Notes: generated from the sequence alone by a model not told the origin. Positions 39,770 to 52,918 are shown, counted from the first letter of the stretch. The stretch: 64,000 nucleotides of DNA from Kuschelorhynchus macadamiae (GCA_030620095.1 JAUTXW010000347.1:1578501-1642500); one strand, 5' to 3'. A program made the numbers and translations.

Positions 39770-39989
39770 ACATAATAAGTTGTGGTGTAGTGTGATTAGA
39801 ACTCTTATATTTTGATCTATCTTGCACCACAGGTTCCAGTGTTAGGACAGAAGTAAATTAATTAATAAACACTCCTTTTTAGTTTTAAATGCGTATATTT
39901 GAAAAACTATTAAAGATAAAGGTACTAAATGAAGTATTTTTAAAAAGTTCTTTTAATGATCTTTTCAACACTAGTAAAAAAGTATACTA

Positions 39990-41835
39990 CACTCACCGGC
40001 ACAAAATTCCGCCACTCTAAAATTTTGACTAAGTTCAATGTTTTTATTTTTTATCCGATTATCATGAATGTGTTTATGTGTTTTTCTTCATTTATTTTGT
40101 AAAGTAGCATTTTTCGATTAGACTATATTATACAGGAGTAGATCAAACTGTTGTTTTTTGTCGTCACTTCAAAACACCCTGTAGAAAAATTGAGGTAGAT
40201 AATTTTATTTACATACTGTTTCTAGTAATCAATAATGTTTTCTAAACATTTCGTTTTTTGATTTATACCGTTACCTCATTTCTGCTTCGAGCTGCAAAAT
40301 TTTAAAAGGAACGCTGATTTGAAGCCTATTTTTATTAAGAAAAACACAAGGTATATCACAAAGATAATTAACAATAAAAATTCAATAACGTGTATTTCCT
40401 CCTCTCGCGGCAATTACAGCTTGCAGTCTTCGTGGCATCGATTGAATAAGGTTTCTTTCCTGAGGAATAGCCTGATATTCTTCGGCCAGCGCCAGTCGTA
40501 AGTCTTGCAAAGTTTGTGGTTGGACAGGACGACGCCGTACGGCCCTTTTAAGTTGATCCCAGAGATGTTCGATTGGGTTGAGATCCGGGCTACATGCGGG
40601 CCATTAATCTATATAAGTCCAACTTCATCCAGATATTCGCTTACTATACGTGCAACGTGAGGTCTAGCATTATCATGCATTAATGTAAATTGGTTCCCAA
40701 TGAAAGGAGCAAATGGAACAACCACTTCCTGGATTATTTCCTCAATGTAACGCTGTGCGGTTAGGGTTCCACTTTCAACAAATACAAGATCGGTTCGTGC
40801 TTCGGTAGAAATACCCGCCCAAATCATAACTGAACCGCCATGATATGAGATTCGTTCTGATATGGTGCAGTCAGCATGTCTTTCATTCCTACGTCTGTAT
40901 ACCCGCTCACGACCATCTGGCGACCTCAAACAAACCCTGTATTCATCTGTGAATAGTACGTTTCCCCACTGTTCTAGAGTCCAGTCAGAATGCAATCTTG
41001 CAAACCTTAGTCGCTGTTGCCGATGACGAGGAAGGAGTTGTGGACACACTGCTGGCCTTCGTGAATGAAGACCAGCTTCTGCCAATCTTCTACGTATCGT
41101 TTTTTCACTTACATTTACTCCACTAGTCATTTGCAAGTCATTTTTTAGACACACAGCAGTAGATCTTCGATCTCTTAAAGAACTAACGACGACAAAGTGA
41201 TCATCAACTGCAGTGGTTTTTCTTTTTCTGCCAGAGCCTTGCCGCCTTGTAAAAGTTCCCGTCTGTAAGTACCTATTCCAGGCATCTCGAACTGTAGACC
41301 TCGGAATTCTCAGAGTACGAGCGACATAACTTTTGCTACGGCCATCCTCTATTAACGCAACAATTTTACCCACGTCTGCTGGAGTTAATACCATATTGAC
41401 ATACAACATACAACAAATTATAATATTGTCACTGTCAAACATTCTGTCACCTACTTAGCCAACGTAGATAATTTTTAACCGAAAGCTTGACATGCATTTT
41501 CTAAAAATAACATTGTTTTAATAAAAAATCTGCAGCTCGAAGCAGAAATGAGGTAACGGTATAAATCAAAAAACGAAATGTTTAGAATACATTATTGATT
41601 ACCAGAAACAGTATGTAAATAAAATTATCTACCTCAATTTTTCTACAGGGTGTTTTGAAGTGTATAATATAGTCTAATCGAAAAATGCTACTTTACAAAA
41701 TAAATGAAAAAAAACACATTAAATGGATCTACAAACTGATAACAAAATCATGAAAATCGGATAAAAAATAAAAAAGTTATAAAACATTGAACTTAGTCAA
41801 AATTTTAGAGTGGCGGAATTTTGTGCCGGTGAGTG
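39990..41835 (-). mobile_element. Tc1-like element, nearly complete
   Basis: 1846 bp flanked by TA (39988-39989, 41836-41837). The ends are CACTCACCGGCACAAAATTC and its complement, and the inverted repeats run inward about 300 bp, with TACCGTTACCTCATTTCTGC at about 40269 matching 41550 in reverse. A second pair of ACACCCTGTAG words lies inside each arm. The transposase is on the minus strand. Confidence 0.92.
40382..41442 (-). pseudogene. Tc1-like transposase (DD34E), one small lesion
   Basis: Likely start at MVLTPADVGKIVALIEDGRS near 41390. Paired helix-turn-helix regions follow (STVRDAWNRYLQTG; SEKTIRRRLAEAGLHSRRP) with a GSGRKRKT hook, then NVLFTDEYRVCLRS (first Asp), GGSVMIWAGIS, TLMHDNARPHVARI (second Asp) and, after the lesion, WPACSPDLNPIEHLWDQLKR (Glu). 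The tail LQAVIAARGGNTRY ends at 40382. The only damage I see is near 40605-40612, a one-base deletion with an in-frame TAG after DEVGLI. It is otherwise a full-length Tc1-family enzyme. Confidence 0.88.
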
Positions 41836-41859
41836 TATAAGCTCCACCCTGTATATTTT

Positions 41860-42620
41860 ATTTTTTTTTAAATCCGAGTGCTTATATAGATGAACTGGTT
41901 AAATTGTGGCACGAATTCAAGATGCCGGAGCAAAATGGCGGTCAAATAAAATGTTTCTAATAGTGAAAGAATCACCAGGTTTATCTTCACGTTTTAGCGC
42001 CCCTAGATGCCCAAAAATATATGTTTTATCAGTTCAGTCGGTGTGTCTGTCTGGTTGTCTGTCAGTTCACGGCTTAGCTTAAAAATTACTTAACTAATTG
42101 ACTTCAAAAATGGCGGTCTAGTGAAACATTAAAAAATTATTAAAAAACTGATTATCCAATTTAACTTAAATTTTGCACAAAAATCACAACAAAGGAATGA
42201 ACTGGTAAAATTTTGATATGAATCCAAGATAGTAAAACAAAATATTTAAAAAATCAGCTTGAAAAAAAAAACACTTATTAGAATAAATTCAAATGTTGTG
42301 CTAGCATTAAGTATGATAAAAAAACTCGTAAAGTTGTGGTTCGGATTTAAGATGGCGAAACAAAATAACGTGCAAATAAATTGTTTCAAAAAATTAGCGT
42401 AAAATATTTTGTTATTCAACTTGATTTTGCAGAAAAATTAAATGAAGGAACAAAATGGAGGTGTGTGTCAATGTAAAACCTACTTTGTCAATTTATTTTA
42501 AACTATACCCAAAAATCAAATGCGGCATAGGTAGAAACGGTAAAATATTGTAAGGAATCCAATATGGCGAAACAAAATGGTACCTAATACAACATTTTTG
42601 AAAAGACCGTATTTATGTGG
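41860..42620. repeat. ABC repeat copy 4
   Basis: Same monomer phrases in the opposite orientation to copy 3 (ATGAACTGGTTAAATTGTGG; AAAATGGCGGTCAAAT; CTGTCTGGTTGTCTGTCAG), directly after the Tc1 element. Confidence 0.75.
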
Positions 42621-43430
42621 TACTAAATGACTATGCACCCAACTAAATTCCTATTAAAAGGAAATTTACCTACTTTTCCTCTTTATATATCGAATTTTAT
42701 AAACGACAAATTTGGCCAAAGTATATTTGGTGTGGATATTTAATTTCCGCGATTCGATAGGTATTTTGAACTCACGTTTGTCCCTTTTAATTGTAACTAA
42801 TTATCACTAAACGTCTCGGGGTGCAATAAAAAAATTATCTGTGCGACCAATAATTATGCATTTTATTAAAACAGCGGGGACAGGCCAAGTAATTAGCAAA
42901 GCGCACAGTAAAATCTCGGTTTTTACTGTTCAATGCCTGCAATATAATTTTGTCGCTATGTTTAAAGATTAGTTTTAATAAGAAAAGGATATCGTTAAGT
43001 AAATACTAGAACTGCTTGTACAGGAAATACAAGGACGACGTATTATTTCATCTTACAACGTTTAATTATGTTGGCGAATTAGAAAAGACGCTAATAGTTA
43101 CCAATATTTTTTTAATTGTAGCTCTATAACTTTACAATACTTTCACTACGATGTTGAAATATTCATTTGAAAGAGGACATTTAGTGCTACCTTATACGAT
43201 AATAGTCATTTACAATATAAGAAATGTTAAAGTTACCAAACGAATGTAGTAATATGATTTTACAACAAGAAGCAGGTGTATTTTCTATGAACAGAAAAAG
43301 TACCTGGTATTAAAATTACGGATCAAATTTTCTTTTTTACCCAGAACTTCCATCGTTATGAATCTTTTCTTTTATTAGGAATAGTGAAGTGTGACCCAAT
43401 TTAGTTCACTACACAGTCACATACATACAT
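42621..43430. other. No recognised gene
   Basis: AT-rich. The last part (43325-43420) contains an ABC-like terminal word (TTACCCAGAACTTCC; TTAGGAATAGTGAAGTGTGA) found also near 16265-16330. Confidence 0.4.
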
Positions 43431-44044
43431 ATACAGTGTGTCCCAGATTCGCTTCTCTATATAGGGATCTCGGCTCTTATTACACCTACACCAAAGGTTC
43501 AATGGGGAAAGTTTTAGAGGAAACTTATTGCATTCGATATCTGGTTTCAGATTTACTATCGATCAATAAGTTTGGGAAATATCGGCGAAAAACCGAAAAT
43601 GGCGGATTTCGTTTTTCGCCAGTATATCCAGAACGGTAAATTTGACAGGTGTCAAAATGTGACATTATTTGGACACATTTTTAAGACAAATAAGATGGCG
43701 TATACGACACGTCTTCATTGTTTTTTGTTAACCCGCAAACCGCCTCAACTTTCATTTTTCTTATGACCGCCATATTGGATTTTTCGATTTTTGGAAAGAG
43801 CCTAAAATTTACAGTCTAGTGATATGTCACAAGTGCATTAAAGATTTTAGTGTCATTAAAATATCACACTTCGTAAATTAGGTTTCAATGTTTTTAAAGG
43901 GGGCCATGATTTATTTGTCACAAGATTACATTAATAAGTAAGTAACGTATTGAACGCATTGAATTTTCAATACAACATGAACGTAAATAACGACTTAACA
44001 AATCTAAATGAGCTTTAACTACTTTGTAAGTGGGTAACTTTAAT

Positions 44045-45920
44045 TTACAAATCTGCAAAATGACGTCCATTGTCATCGAGACATTTTTGACAATTGGTGA
44101 CTGTTTTTCGTACAACCCTGGAAAGTGTATTTCGGTTAATATTTCTAAATGTGTCCAGAACTCTTTGTCTCAGGATTTCTATGGTCACGGGGGGATCAAA
44201 TTTATAGATTTCATTCTTCGTGTGACCCCAGAGGTAGAAATCCAAGGGCGTCAGGTCAGAGGATCTAGGAAGCCAAGATATTGCACCATTTAATGAAATT
44301 ATTCTTTAGCTGCTCTCTTAAGAAGTTCTTGACTTGAATGGTATAGTGAGCCGGACATCCGTCTTCTTGAAACCAATTTCTTCTTAATTCATCTTCCGTT
44401 ATAGAATAGCTCGTAAGGCTGGTACAACCTGGTTTCGCAAAAGCTCTAGGTACCTCTGCCCGTTTAGGTTGTAGTCAAACAAAAATGGTCCAATAAGTCG
44501 ATTTCCTGAAATGATTAATAATTTATAAATAGGTGTTCAACAGTCTAGGGCGGCAGGGTCGGCCGGGTGGTACTAGAAACTATAAATTATAAAGGGAAAA
44601 TTATCTTTATTAAAAAGTAGATATTTCTTTCCAAAAATAATTATCGAAACATCCCGTAATGAATGAGCTTGTATACAGTTGAAACCTATTCAGCTTCATT
44701 ATGAAAAAGAAAAACATACTTGGTTAGCGGGAAGTAATAGCCGTAATAAATTATTTTGTTGGTATTGCATATTATTTTCGGAAATATTAAATCAATTTAT
44801 TTCAGTGATATAATAATCTTAAAGAAGTACACCGTGTCTTAATAAAACATAAAATATCAAAAGAACAAACCCCTTGCGCTTTAAAATTTAAATTATTCGG
44901 AAATACTGAACGCCTTTCAATAAATCATAATGAAAATCGAAAAATAATTCGACATTTGATTAATATGGCATTTCTTTCAGAACGCAAGAACTAGGCTTCC
45001 CGGGTAATAATAAATCATTAAATTCAGACAATCAAAATAATTTTAGAGAATTAGCTAAATCTGCAGAAAATTTAGATAGTGTTAATACATTTATAGAACC
45101 TAATTCTATTTTTATAGGTTCTTCGAAACTACAATACAAAAGGATTGAATAAAAATGTAATACAATATCAAAAAAGTAAGATGACTGACTAGAGTAGAAC
45201 GTTTTACTTTTTTTTTATTAGATTATACTCTTTTAGTATCATTAAAGAACTAAACGAAAAAAAAAAGATTATTATTTGACCATCATTTGGTGCCTATTTA
45301 AAAAAGATTGGTTAGATTAACTTACCAATGATCCCACACCAATCGATACTTCAAAATCTGATCTGTAGACGTCTCTCTGCCACTTCGTGAGGGTTTTGAT
45401 GATGACGGTTGTGCCTATTAAAGACTCCACAATTCGTGAACCTGCTCTCATCGGACCACAAGACATGATTTACAAAATCAGGATTTTCATTACATCTCCT
45501 ATTATACCACTCACAGAACTGTAGTCATCTTGGAAAATCAGTTTCCTTAAGTCCTTGTACTATTATGGGTTTGTATGTATGGTACTTATTCTTTTTTAAA
45601 ACTCTCTGTACTGTTGATTTTGGCACATTAGTTTCCTTTTCTACAGTTCTTACCGATGCCCTAGGGTTTTCGTTGATAGCTTGTAAAATGTTTCTGTCTC
45701 GATTTTCATGGTTATTATTGTATCCGCTTCTAGGTTGTTCGAAGGCACCATGGTTAATTCAATTAACTACGATTTTCCTGAATTGGGTTTTATGAGGCTG
45801 CCGTCGTTCGGGGTACATCTCCAAATACCTTGCTGAGGTAACGTCGGCGTTTTTGTACGATTGAAAGTACAGAGCTAACATGTTAACCTTTTCTTCATTT
45901 GAATACGGATTCTATAGGTT
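44045..45920 (-). pseudogene. Mariner-like transposase 3, decayed, with an 820-bp intron
   Basis: Exon A (about 45920-45326): NEEKVNMLALYFQSYKNAD, YPERRQPHKTQF, NEPRASVRT-type helix-turn-helix, KKNKYHTYKPIIVQ, HVLWSDESRFTNCGVFNRH (first Asp) and FGVNVWCGIIG. Donor GTAAGT (45325 downward) and acceptor TTTCAG (44506-44511) bound an intron at 44506-45325 that splices in phase to GNRLIGPFLFDYNLNGQRY. Exon B then decays through the second Asp region to DFYLWGHTKNEIY and the C-terminus at 44045. Several stops. It is related to transposase 2 (same YPERRQP and HTYK motifs), but that gene has its intron elsewhere. Confidence 0.72.
44690..45140 (+). pseudogene. hAT transposase fragment inside the mariner intron
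   Basis: Plus-strand frames give TWLAGSNSRNKLFCWYCILF (TTF-type finger), CALKFKLFGNTERLSIN, IRHLINMAFLSER, QELGFPGNN and ENLDSVNTF, in the order seen in ZMYM1-like hAT proteins (compare 32954-35099). It is about 450 bp long, with frameshifts and no visible ends. Confidence 0.6.
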
Positions 45921-46556
45921 TTGACAATTTATGTGTCAGATTTATGATTTTATTGGGATAAAAGCGTACCTACTACTTATTAAAACACAGCCTTGATACT
46001 TTCAACTATTTAACTTAACGTCAAAGTCAAAATCCAATTTTGTTACAGATAAATCATGGCCTCCTTAGAAAAGCATTGAGAGCTAACATTACTTTAAAAA
46101 CTGACACCTAACTTTACGAAGTGTAATATTTCGAAGATTCTAAAATCTTTAATGCACTTGTGAAATATCACTAGACTGGAAATTTTAGGCTCTTTCCGAA
46201 AATCGAAAAATCCAATACGGCGGCCATAAGAAAAAAGAAAGTTGAGGCGGGTTGCGGGTTAACAAAAAACAATGAAGACGTGTCGTATACGCCATCTTAT
46301 TTGTCTTAAAAATGTGTCCGAATAATGTCACATTTTGGCAGCTGTCAAATTTACCGTTCTGGATATACTGGCCAAAAACCAAATCCGCCATTTTCGGTTT
46401 TTCCCCGATATTTCCAAAAACAATTGATCGATCGTAAATCCGAAGCCGGATATCGAATGCAACAAGTTTCCTCTAAAACTTTCCCCCTTTAACCTCTGCT
46501 GTAGGTATAATAGGCGCCGAGATTCCTGTATAGAGAAGCGAATCTGGGACACACTG

Positions 46557-46927
<371 letters not shown>

Positions 46928-46929
46928 TG

Positions 46930-48370
46930 AGTTTTGAAAAACATTTTATATTGGATTCAGGCCAATATTTTACCAGTTTCTACCTATGTTACACTTGATT
47001 TTGGGGCATAATTTAAAATAAATTCAATACGGTGTTTTTATATTAACACACATCGCCACATTTAATTTTTCTACAAAATTTAAAGCCAATTGAATAAGAT
47101 TTTTTTTGCCTTGATTTTTTTAAAAATTTTATTTGACCGCCGTTTTGTTCCGCTTTCTTGAATTTGTACCACAACTTTATCAGTTTATCTGTATATCACA
47201 CTTAGTGCTTGCACCAAATTTGAAATTAATCTAAGAAATAGTGTTTTCAGGCTGATTTTTAAATTGTTTAAAAGACCGCCATTTTGTTTAGCTATTTTAT
47301 ATTCATACCAAAATGTTACCAATTTATTACTATATAACACTTGATTTTGGTGCAAAATTTGAAGTAAATTAGATAACTAGTTTTTTCAGTAATAAGTTTT
47401 TTAACGTTTTATTAGGCCGTCATCTTATTCCAGCCTATTAGATTTTTATCAAAATACTACCAAATTATCCCCATATGACCATTCATTTTTGACCGAAATG
47501 CGAAGTCACTGTGATAAGTAGTCTTTAAGCTATGCCGTGAACTGACACACAGACAGACACTCCGACAGACGGACCGACGGAATTGATAGCATATTTTTTG
47601 ACATCTAGAGACGCTAAAACGTGAAGATATGTAAATTAGTGCCACAGTTCTACAAGTTCATCTGTATACCACAATTACTTATAGCACAGCCATCTTGGAT
47701 TCGAACCTAAATTTTACCACTTGATTCTTACATAATACTCGATGTTTGTGCAAAATTTGAGATAAATTGAATACGCAGTTTTATCACAATGATTTTTTAA
47801 CATTTCATTAGGCCGCCTTTTTGTTTTGCCATATTAGAATTTTACCAAAATGTCCCTAGGTCATCTCCATATGACCCTTAATTTTTGACGAAAATTTGAA
47901 GTCAATCGGGTAAGTAGTTTTTAAGCTATGCCATGAAATGAGTGACAGACAGACACACCGACAGACGGACCGACGGAATTGATAAAACATATTTTTTGGT
48001 ACCTAGGAACGCTAAAACGTGAAGATATGTAAATCCTGAGAAGGTGCTTTTTGCACGAATAGAAATAATTTATTTAGCCGCCATTTTGTTCCGCCATCTA
48101 AAATTAGTAGCATATTTTGACAAGTTCATCTGTATACCATAATTATATATAGCACACAATTTGAAATCAGGCCCTTAAGAAGTTTTTCATGCTGAATTTT
48201 TAAATATTTTACTAAGCCGTCATTTTGTTCCGCCATTTTGGATTCGTACCAAAATTTTATCAGTTGATTCCTTTTGTTTCTGCCATACTGGACTTTTTTA
48301 CCAAAATGTTTCCAGTTCATTCCCACAGGACCCTTAATCTCTGACCAAAATTTCAAGTCAATCGAATAAG
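46930..48370. repeat. ABC repeat copy 5, long
   Basis: At least nine monomers, with CATTTTGTT-type boxes at about 47142, 47281 and 47422 and later ones at 48078, 48220 and 48274. Two copies of the ACAGACAGACNCNCCGACAG segment (about 47553 and 47949), each followed by GACCGACGGAATTGAT. It is the longest copy in the window. Confidence 0.8.
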
Positions 48371-48371
48371 T

Positions 48372-48900
48372 AATAAGTGATTCTGATGGAAGTTTTCCCT
48401 CTGATTTAGAAGCAGCGGCAAACGGAGCGATCTCAAGTCTAGTTTCGATAAAATCCAAAGCTCGGTATGAGTACCAAAAGTTTGAAGATTGGTGCAAAAT
48501 TAACAAGGTAAGGGTGGTGTCTGAGAAAATGCTTTTGTCATCATTTTCCCGGAAAGCAAGGTTCCCAGAAACAATCTACACAATGGACTCACTACTCAAT
48601 ATTGAGAACTATGATTTCAGTTAAGATAAATCAAGATATAAGCAGATTTTCTTAACTAATCGCATTTTTGGAAAGAAGTTCAGAGAGTTACAAGGCCAAA
48701 AAGTCCCTAATTTTACAAAGGAAAAAGTACATATGTTTCTAAGTACTGCAAATGGAAGCATATTTACTCATGAAGGTTGCTACGATAAGATATGATAATC
48801 GATATTTGGAGCCTGTTGTCGGGAAGAATTAATTAAGCTAATATTGGATCATATTCAATACAATGACCTCTACATCCCGACATATCCAAAGCGTTTGTCT
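48372..48900 (+). pseudogene. Crypton-type tyrosine recombinase fragment
   Basis: Plus-strand frame: SDGSFPSDLEAAANGAIS, KARYEYQKFEDWCKINKVR, then NFTKEKVHMFLSTANG and FGACCREELIKLILDH, the last holding the first catalytic Arg. The arrangement matches the N-terminal half of the recombinase at 23534-24600. Several in-frame stops, and the C-terminal catalytic part is missing. Confidence 0.65.
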
Positions 48901-48978
48901 TATTCTCGCTTCTATGCAGCCCCCTGTAACTAAAATCTATATAATACTATATAGACTTTGCTGTAACTATCTGGTTGC

Positions 48979-49374
<396 letters not shown>

Positions 49375-49389
49375 CTGAAATAGTACATG

Positions 49390-49632
49390 CATTGTTTTCG
49401 TAATTCTAGTTGTAATTAGTTGTCTTCGATTAATATATTATTAAGGGTCGTCTTGCATACATGTACACCTTATGGTCAAGTGTGCAATGTGAACGGTTTT
49501 TATAATCGAAAGGTGGTCCATTTTACTAAGATATAATCATAATTAGTTTAACATTTAATATTTACAATTTATAATTTTGCAATAATTGATATTCCTTCAG
49601 CAAATAAATAGTTTTTGAGTTTGAATTTGAAT
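49390..49632 (+). repeat. LINE 3' UTR and tail
   Basis: Ends in AATAAATAGTTTTTGAGTTTGAATTTGAATTTG (split here as AATAAATAG and TTTGAATTTGAATTTG). A repeated TTTGAA tail of this kind also closes the window-end LINE (about 63905-63930). It probably belongs to a CR1/Jockey-type element. Confidence 0.55.
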
Positions 49633-49634
49633 TT

Positions 49635-49795
49635 GATCAAGTCTGGAATGACGCACTTCTTAACAAACTTCCTGTGTACGGTCTTCCTCCAAAACTTTGT
49701 ACTTGGATTGCCAGTTTTCTTTCTTTCGAATAGAAGTATTTCTGTAATGGTTGACGGCCATTCATCAGACTTTCCACAAATCAATTGAAATTAAT
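49635..49795 (+). pseudogene. LINE reverse transcriptase fragment
   Basis: Plus-strand translation FDQVWNDALLNKLPVYGLPP, KLCTWIASFLS, then after a shift RSISVMVDGHSSDF. This is the conserved segment before the QGSVLSP motif of CR1/Jockey-type RT. It starts directly after the TTTGAA tail of another element and is very short. Confidence 0.7.
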
Positions 49796-49799
49796 AACA

Positions 49800-50095
49800 C
49801 AGGCCAACACACATTTTGGTGCCTGCGATTTTATAACTATTCCTGGGTAATTTTTGGATGCAGATTGTAAAAAAGTTCTCAGATTTTGTCTATCAGATCT
49901 AGTTAAAAAAAATGTGTATATATTTTACGTTATAACTGTTATAATATATAATATTACTATTGCCAGTTAAAAAAACAAAGACACATGGATTTAAGTATTT
50001 ATTGCAAAAACTTAATTTACATAATTACATTAGTCACTAATCACATAAAAATTTTCTTTTATACGACTTTCTAGAATGGAGTTTACTAGGGCAGT
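49800..50095. other. No recognised feature
   Basis: AT-rich spacer before the 3' end of the next gene. Confidence 0.4.
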
Positions 50096-50097
50096 CT

Positions 50098-52200
50098 CGC
50101 TAAACGCTCCAGCAGTAGTCCGCCATCATGTGGCTGTCCCATCGTCCTTGATAACGATCTTCCATAGTTTTAATATCCTGATGGAATCTTTCCCCCTGTT
50201 CTTCACTACAATCACCTAAGTTTTCTGGAAAACGATCTAGGTGTCTGTGGAGGTAGTGAAATTTTATACTCATGTTACAGCCGAGAATATTAAAATTTAA
50301 AAGCATAGTTTCTACTAATTCTACGTAATTCTCTGCTCTATGATTGCCAAGAAAATTTTGTACTACTTGAACAAATGAACACCACGCGTTAGATTCAGTC
50401 TCGTTCATTGATGTGGTGAATTGTGGATCTTTAACAAGTTGTCTTATTTGAGGACCATCAAATATACCAGCTTTTAGTTTTTCCGTGCTAATGCCAGGAA
50501 ATTTACGTGACAAATACCCAAAACAATTTCCATCTCGATTTAAAGCCTTGCTTTAAATGCTTCATTAGGCCTAGCTTGATATGCAAGGGCGGAAATAAGA
50601 TTTTTTTCTCTTGAAACCAAAGGTTCGTTGATCACGTTTTGTTTTCCTTGAATCATGACATCTCTTGAAGGCCAATTTTTGTTAACCCAGTGCTTATTTT
50701 TAGCTCTGCTGTCCCAAATGCACCAAAAACAAGAATATTTTGTATAACCACTCTGCTGTCCAAGGAGTAAGCTAACCATTTTTAAATCAACACAAATTGC
50801 CCACTGATTCTTTCTTCGTATTTAATTTTTCTCAAAACTAATGCAATTGTTTCATATTCTTCCTTCATGGTAGTAGAATGACGAATAGGAATTGATTCAT
50901 ATTTGTTACCGTTATGTAAAAGAACACATTTTAAACTACGTTTTGAACTGTCAATAAAAAGGCGCCAATCATCTGGACTGTACTCAGGCAAACCAATTTT
51001 TTCTAAGAGCTCTTTTATATTGTTACAGAATACTAAGCCATTTTCCTGAGCGAAAAAAGGCAGCAGATCCTTATCTCTTTTACGATAAAATGTAATATCA
51101 GTTCCTGGACAAAGTAGACTTTTTTGTTTTAATCTGGATGCAAGTAATTCAGCTGATTCTTTTGAGAGATTCAGGTCTCTTATAAGGTCGTTTAGTTCTT
51201 CTTGATTGAAACACTGCGGAGTTGCTAAATCTGCTTCAAATTCGCTGTCGTTTTCTGATTGAATTCTTTGAACTTTGTCAGACGTTGATGTTTCTGTATC
51301 ATCTTCTGTCAGTTCGGGTGGGTAGACTGCTGAATGATGGAACGGGTATTTCTTCCGAATGCGCTACAGGCCTTCTTGCAGAATCTAGATCAGGATATGT
51401 CCATTTGTGTCTATTGTTTCTATTTATGCCTTTAATATTAATGAGACAAAAATTGCAGCCGTCATGATGGTTTCGCGGTTCTCTCCAAACCATTGGTACA
51501 CCAAACTTTAGGCACTTCCTCTTTCCAGTTGTCCACTGTCGCAAATGTTCAACACATGTTTTACTTATGAAATGTGGGGCCCAAGATTTATCCTCGAACT
51601 CCTAAATGAACGCCAAAATAGGCGGGATAAGCTCAGCCTTAGAGGATGGTACCCCTATCTTCAATCAATATAACTTTTATCGATCTACTAAAATTAGAAA
51701 TTAAATAATTATTTTAAAACACAGGACTACCACCCTATATTGTTGACTTTTCCAAATCATTATTATGATAATTAAATAATTTTATTCTAATATGGCTTCT
51801 CCCTTTTCTTTACTGCATGAATTAAAACATATGAATAATTTTTTTTTAACTTAACATATCTTTTAATAATGTTTTTTTTAAATCACCAATATATCCTGTA
51901 TGTTTATAATATATTTTATTATTTAATTAAAAATATTAGATAACAATTTTTTATATATCATTTTCAGGAATAATAACTTTTAATAATTCAACTTATTTAA
52001 ATAAAATTATTACATTTATTCCATTAAATAAAATATTAATTGAAACAGATTCTTTTTTGTTATCGCCATATAGAAAAAAAAAATTTTTTCTCAAAGACAG
52101 AAATCGTTTTTCTGCTCTCTTTCAAAGTGTATTCACCACACACATAACAAAAAACATCAGGATGATTTACACAGGTACGTCTGCTTGTGGATGCCATTGT
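50098..52200 (-). pseudogene. Repeat-encoded insect protein family, transposase-like, broken
   Basis: Minus strand. The first exon near 52197 reads MASTSRRTCVNHPDVFCYVC, then GEYTLKESRK. A probable acceptor TTCATTTAG near 51602 precedes EFEDKSWAPHFISKTCVEHL, VPMVWREPRNHHDGCNFC and RHKWTYPDLDSA. Further on: FNQEELNDLIRDLNLSKESA, ITFYRKRDKDLL, EYSPDDWRLFIDSSKRSLKC, LLLGQQSGYTKYSCFWCIWD, FPGISTEKLKAGIFDGPQI and HYLHRHLDRFPENLGDCSEE, then QGERFHQDI and MMADYCW. Frameshifts near 51290, 50780, 50530 and in an exon 1 T run. I recognise this as a multi-copy insect family usually annotated as uncharacterised. LFIDSSK, VDLKMV and EEQGERFH could supply a DDE triad, and the Cys pairs suggest N-terminal zinc binding. 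No inverted repeats were found. Confidence 0.65.
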
Positions 52201-52259
52201 TTCAGTTTAGTGTCTGGATACTACAAAACGACCAAAATTTACACAAAATGATAGCACAA

Positions 52260-52915
52260 CTTTACTTGGGAAAACTCAGTAATATACTAAATCGAGTACA
52301 GCCAAGCAGGTATAGAAGGATCGGGTCATAGGCAATTAAAGGTATAAAAGTAATTAATTAAGAGCAGTGCATTGAGTAGTCCCTAGTACAGGAACATTGG
52401 GTCAGGGGCAATTCCATGTATCCATTTGGTTAATTAGATTCTGGGAAATTTCTATTTTGACGATTAAATACATATTTATCTCTGTATTTGTTGTCCTTTA
52501 TCACAAAAAAAATATCAATTAACCCGTAACCTGTATCTCAAAAACTAAGAGCTGATAGAAAAAATCTGGTGGCATTTTTGGAATCAGCACATTAAAAACA
52601 TCTAAAATCAGATGTTAGATTTCCGGCACCAAATTTTTGTTTTCATTTTGTTACCCTGTGTAATCATTCGAGAAGCCTCCCGATGACCTTAAAGCACCCT
52701 GAGCGATGCGTTATGAATAACAGCCGGCTCTGAGCACTCGCATCGCATATTCGCGTACGATCGAGACTCTCGATTCGAGAGTACTTCTAGATGCTTATGG
52801 TGGGTAATATATAAACCGCTCAGCGCGCATGTCAAATTCATTACTTCTTAACAACTGATAGGAAAAGACGCGGAAAATATTCAAATAAATTTAGCTCAGA
52901 AGAAAAAAATCTATC
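52260..52915. other. No gene; 5' flank of the next hAT
   Basis: Moderately GC-rich portion at 52680-52850 (CTGAGCGATGCGTTATGAAT; ATTCGCGTACGATCGAGACT) directly upstream of the hAT coding region. It may be the hAT 5' region. No clear inverted terminal repeat. Confidence 0.35.
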
Positions 52916-52918
52916 AAG

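Larger units (their letters stand above)
39080..39860 (+). mobile_element. Penelope-like element, second truncated copy
   Basis: The C-terminal part of the polyprotein (from about 39130) with GIY-YIG nuclease, followed by the terminal sequence with a hammerhead core. It extends further upstream than the 15 kb copy. The end GTGTTAGGAC at about 39840 corresponds to the inverted end of the other copy at about 15095. Confidence 0.8.
43434..46556 (-). mobile_element. Mariner-like element 3 with about 450-bp inverted repeats
   Basis: The ends are CAGTGTGTCCCAGATTCGC and its complement. The left is preceded by TA; the right merges into a (TA)n array. The inverted repeats (about 43434-43890 and 46090-46556) share GAAAAACCGAAAATGGCGG-type sequence and TACGACACGTCTTCATTG or its complement. 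The interior has a decayed transposase on the minus strand with an intron of about 820 bp. Confidence 0.85.
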
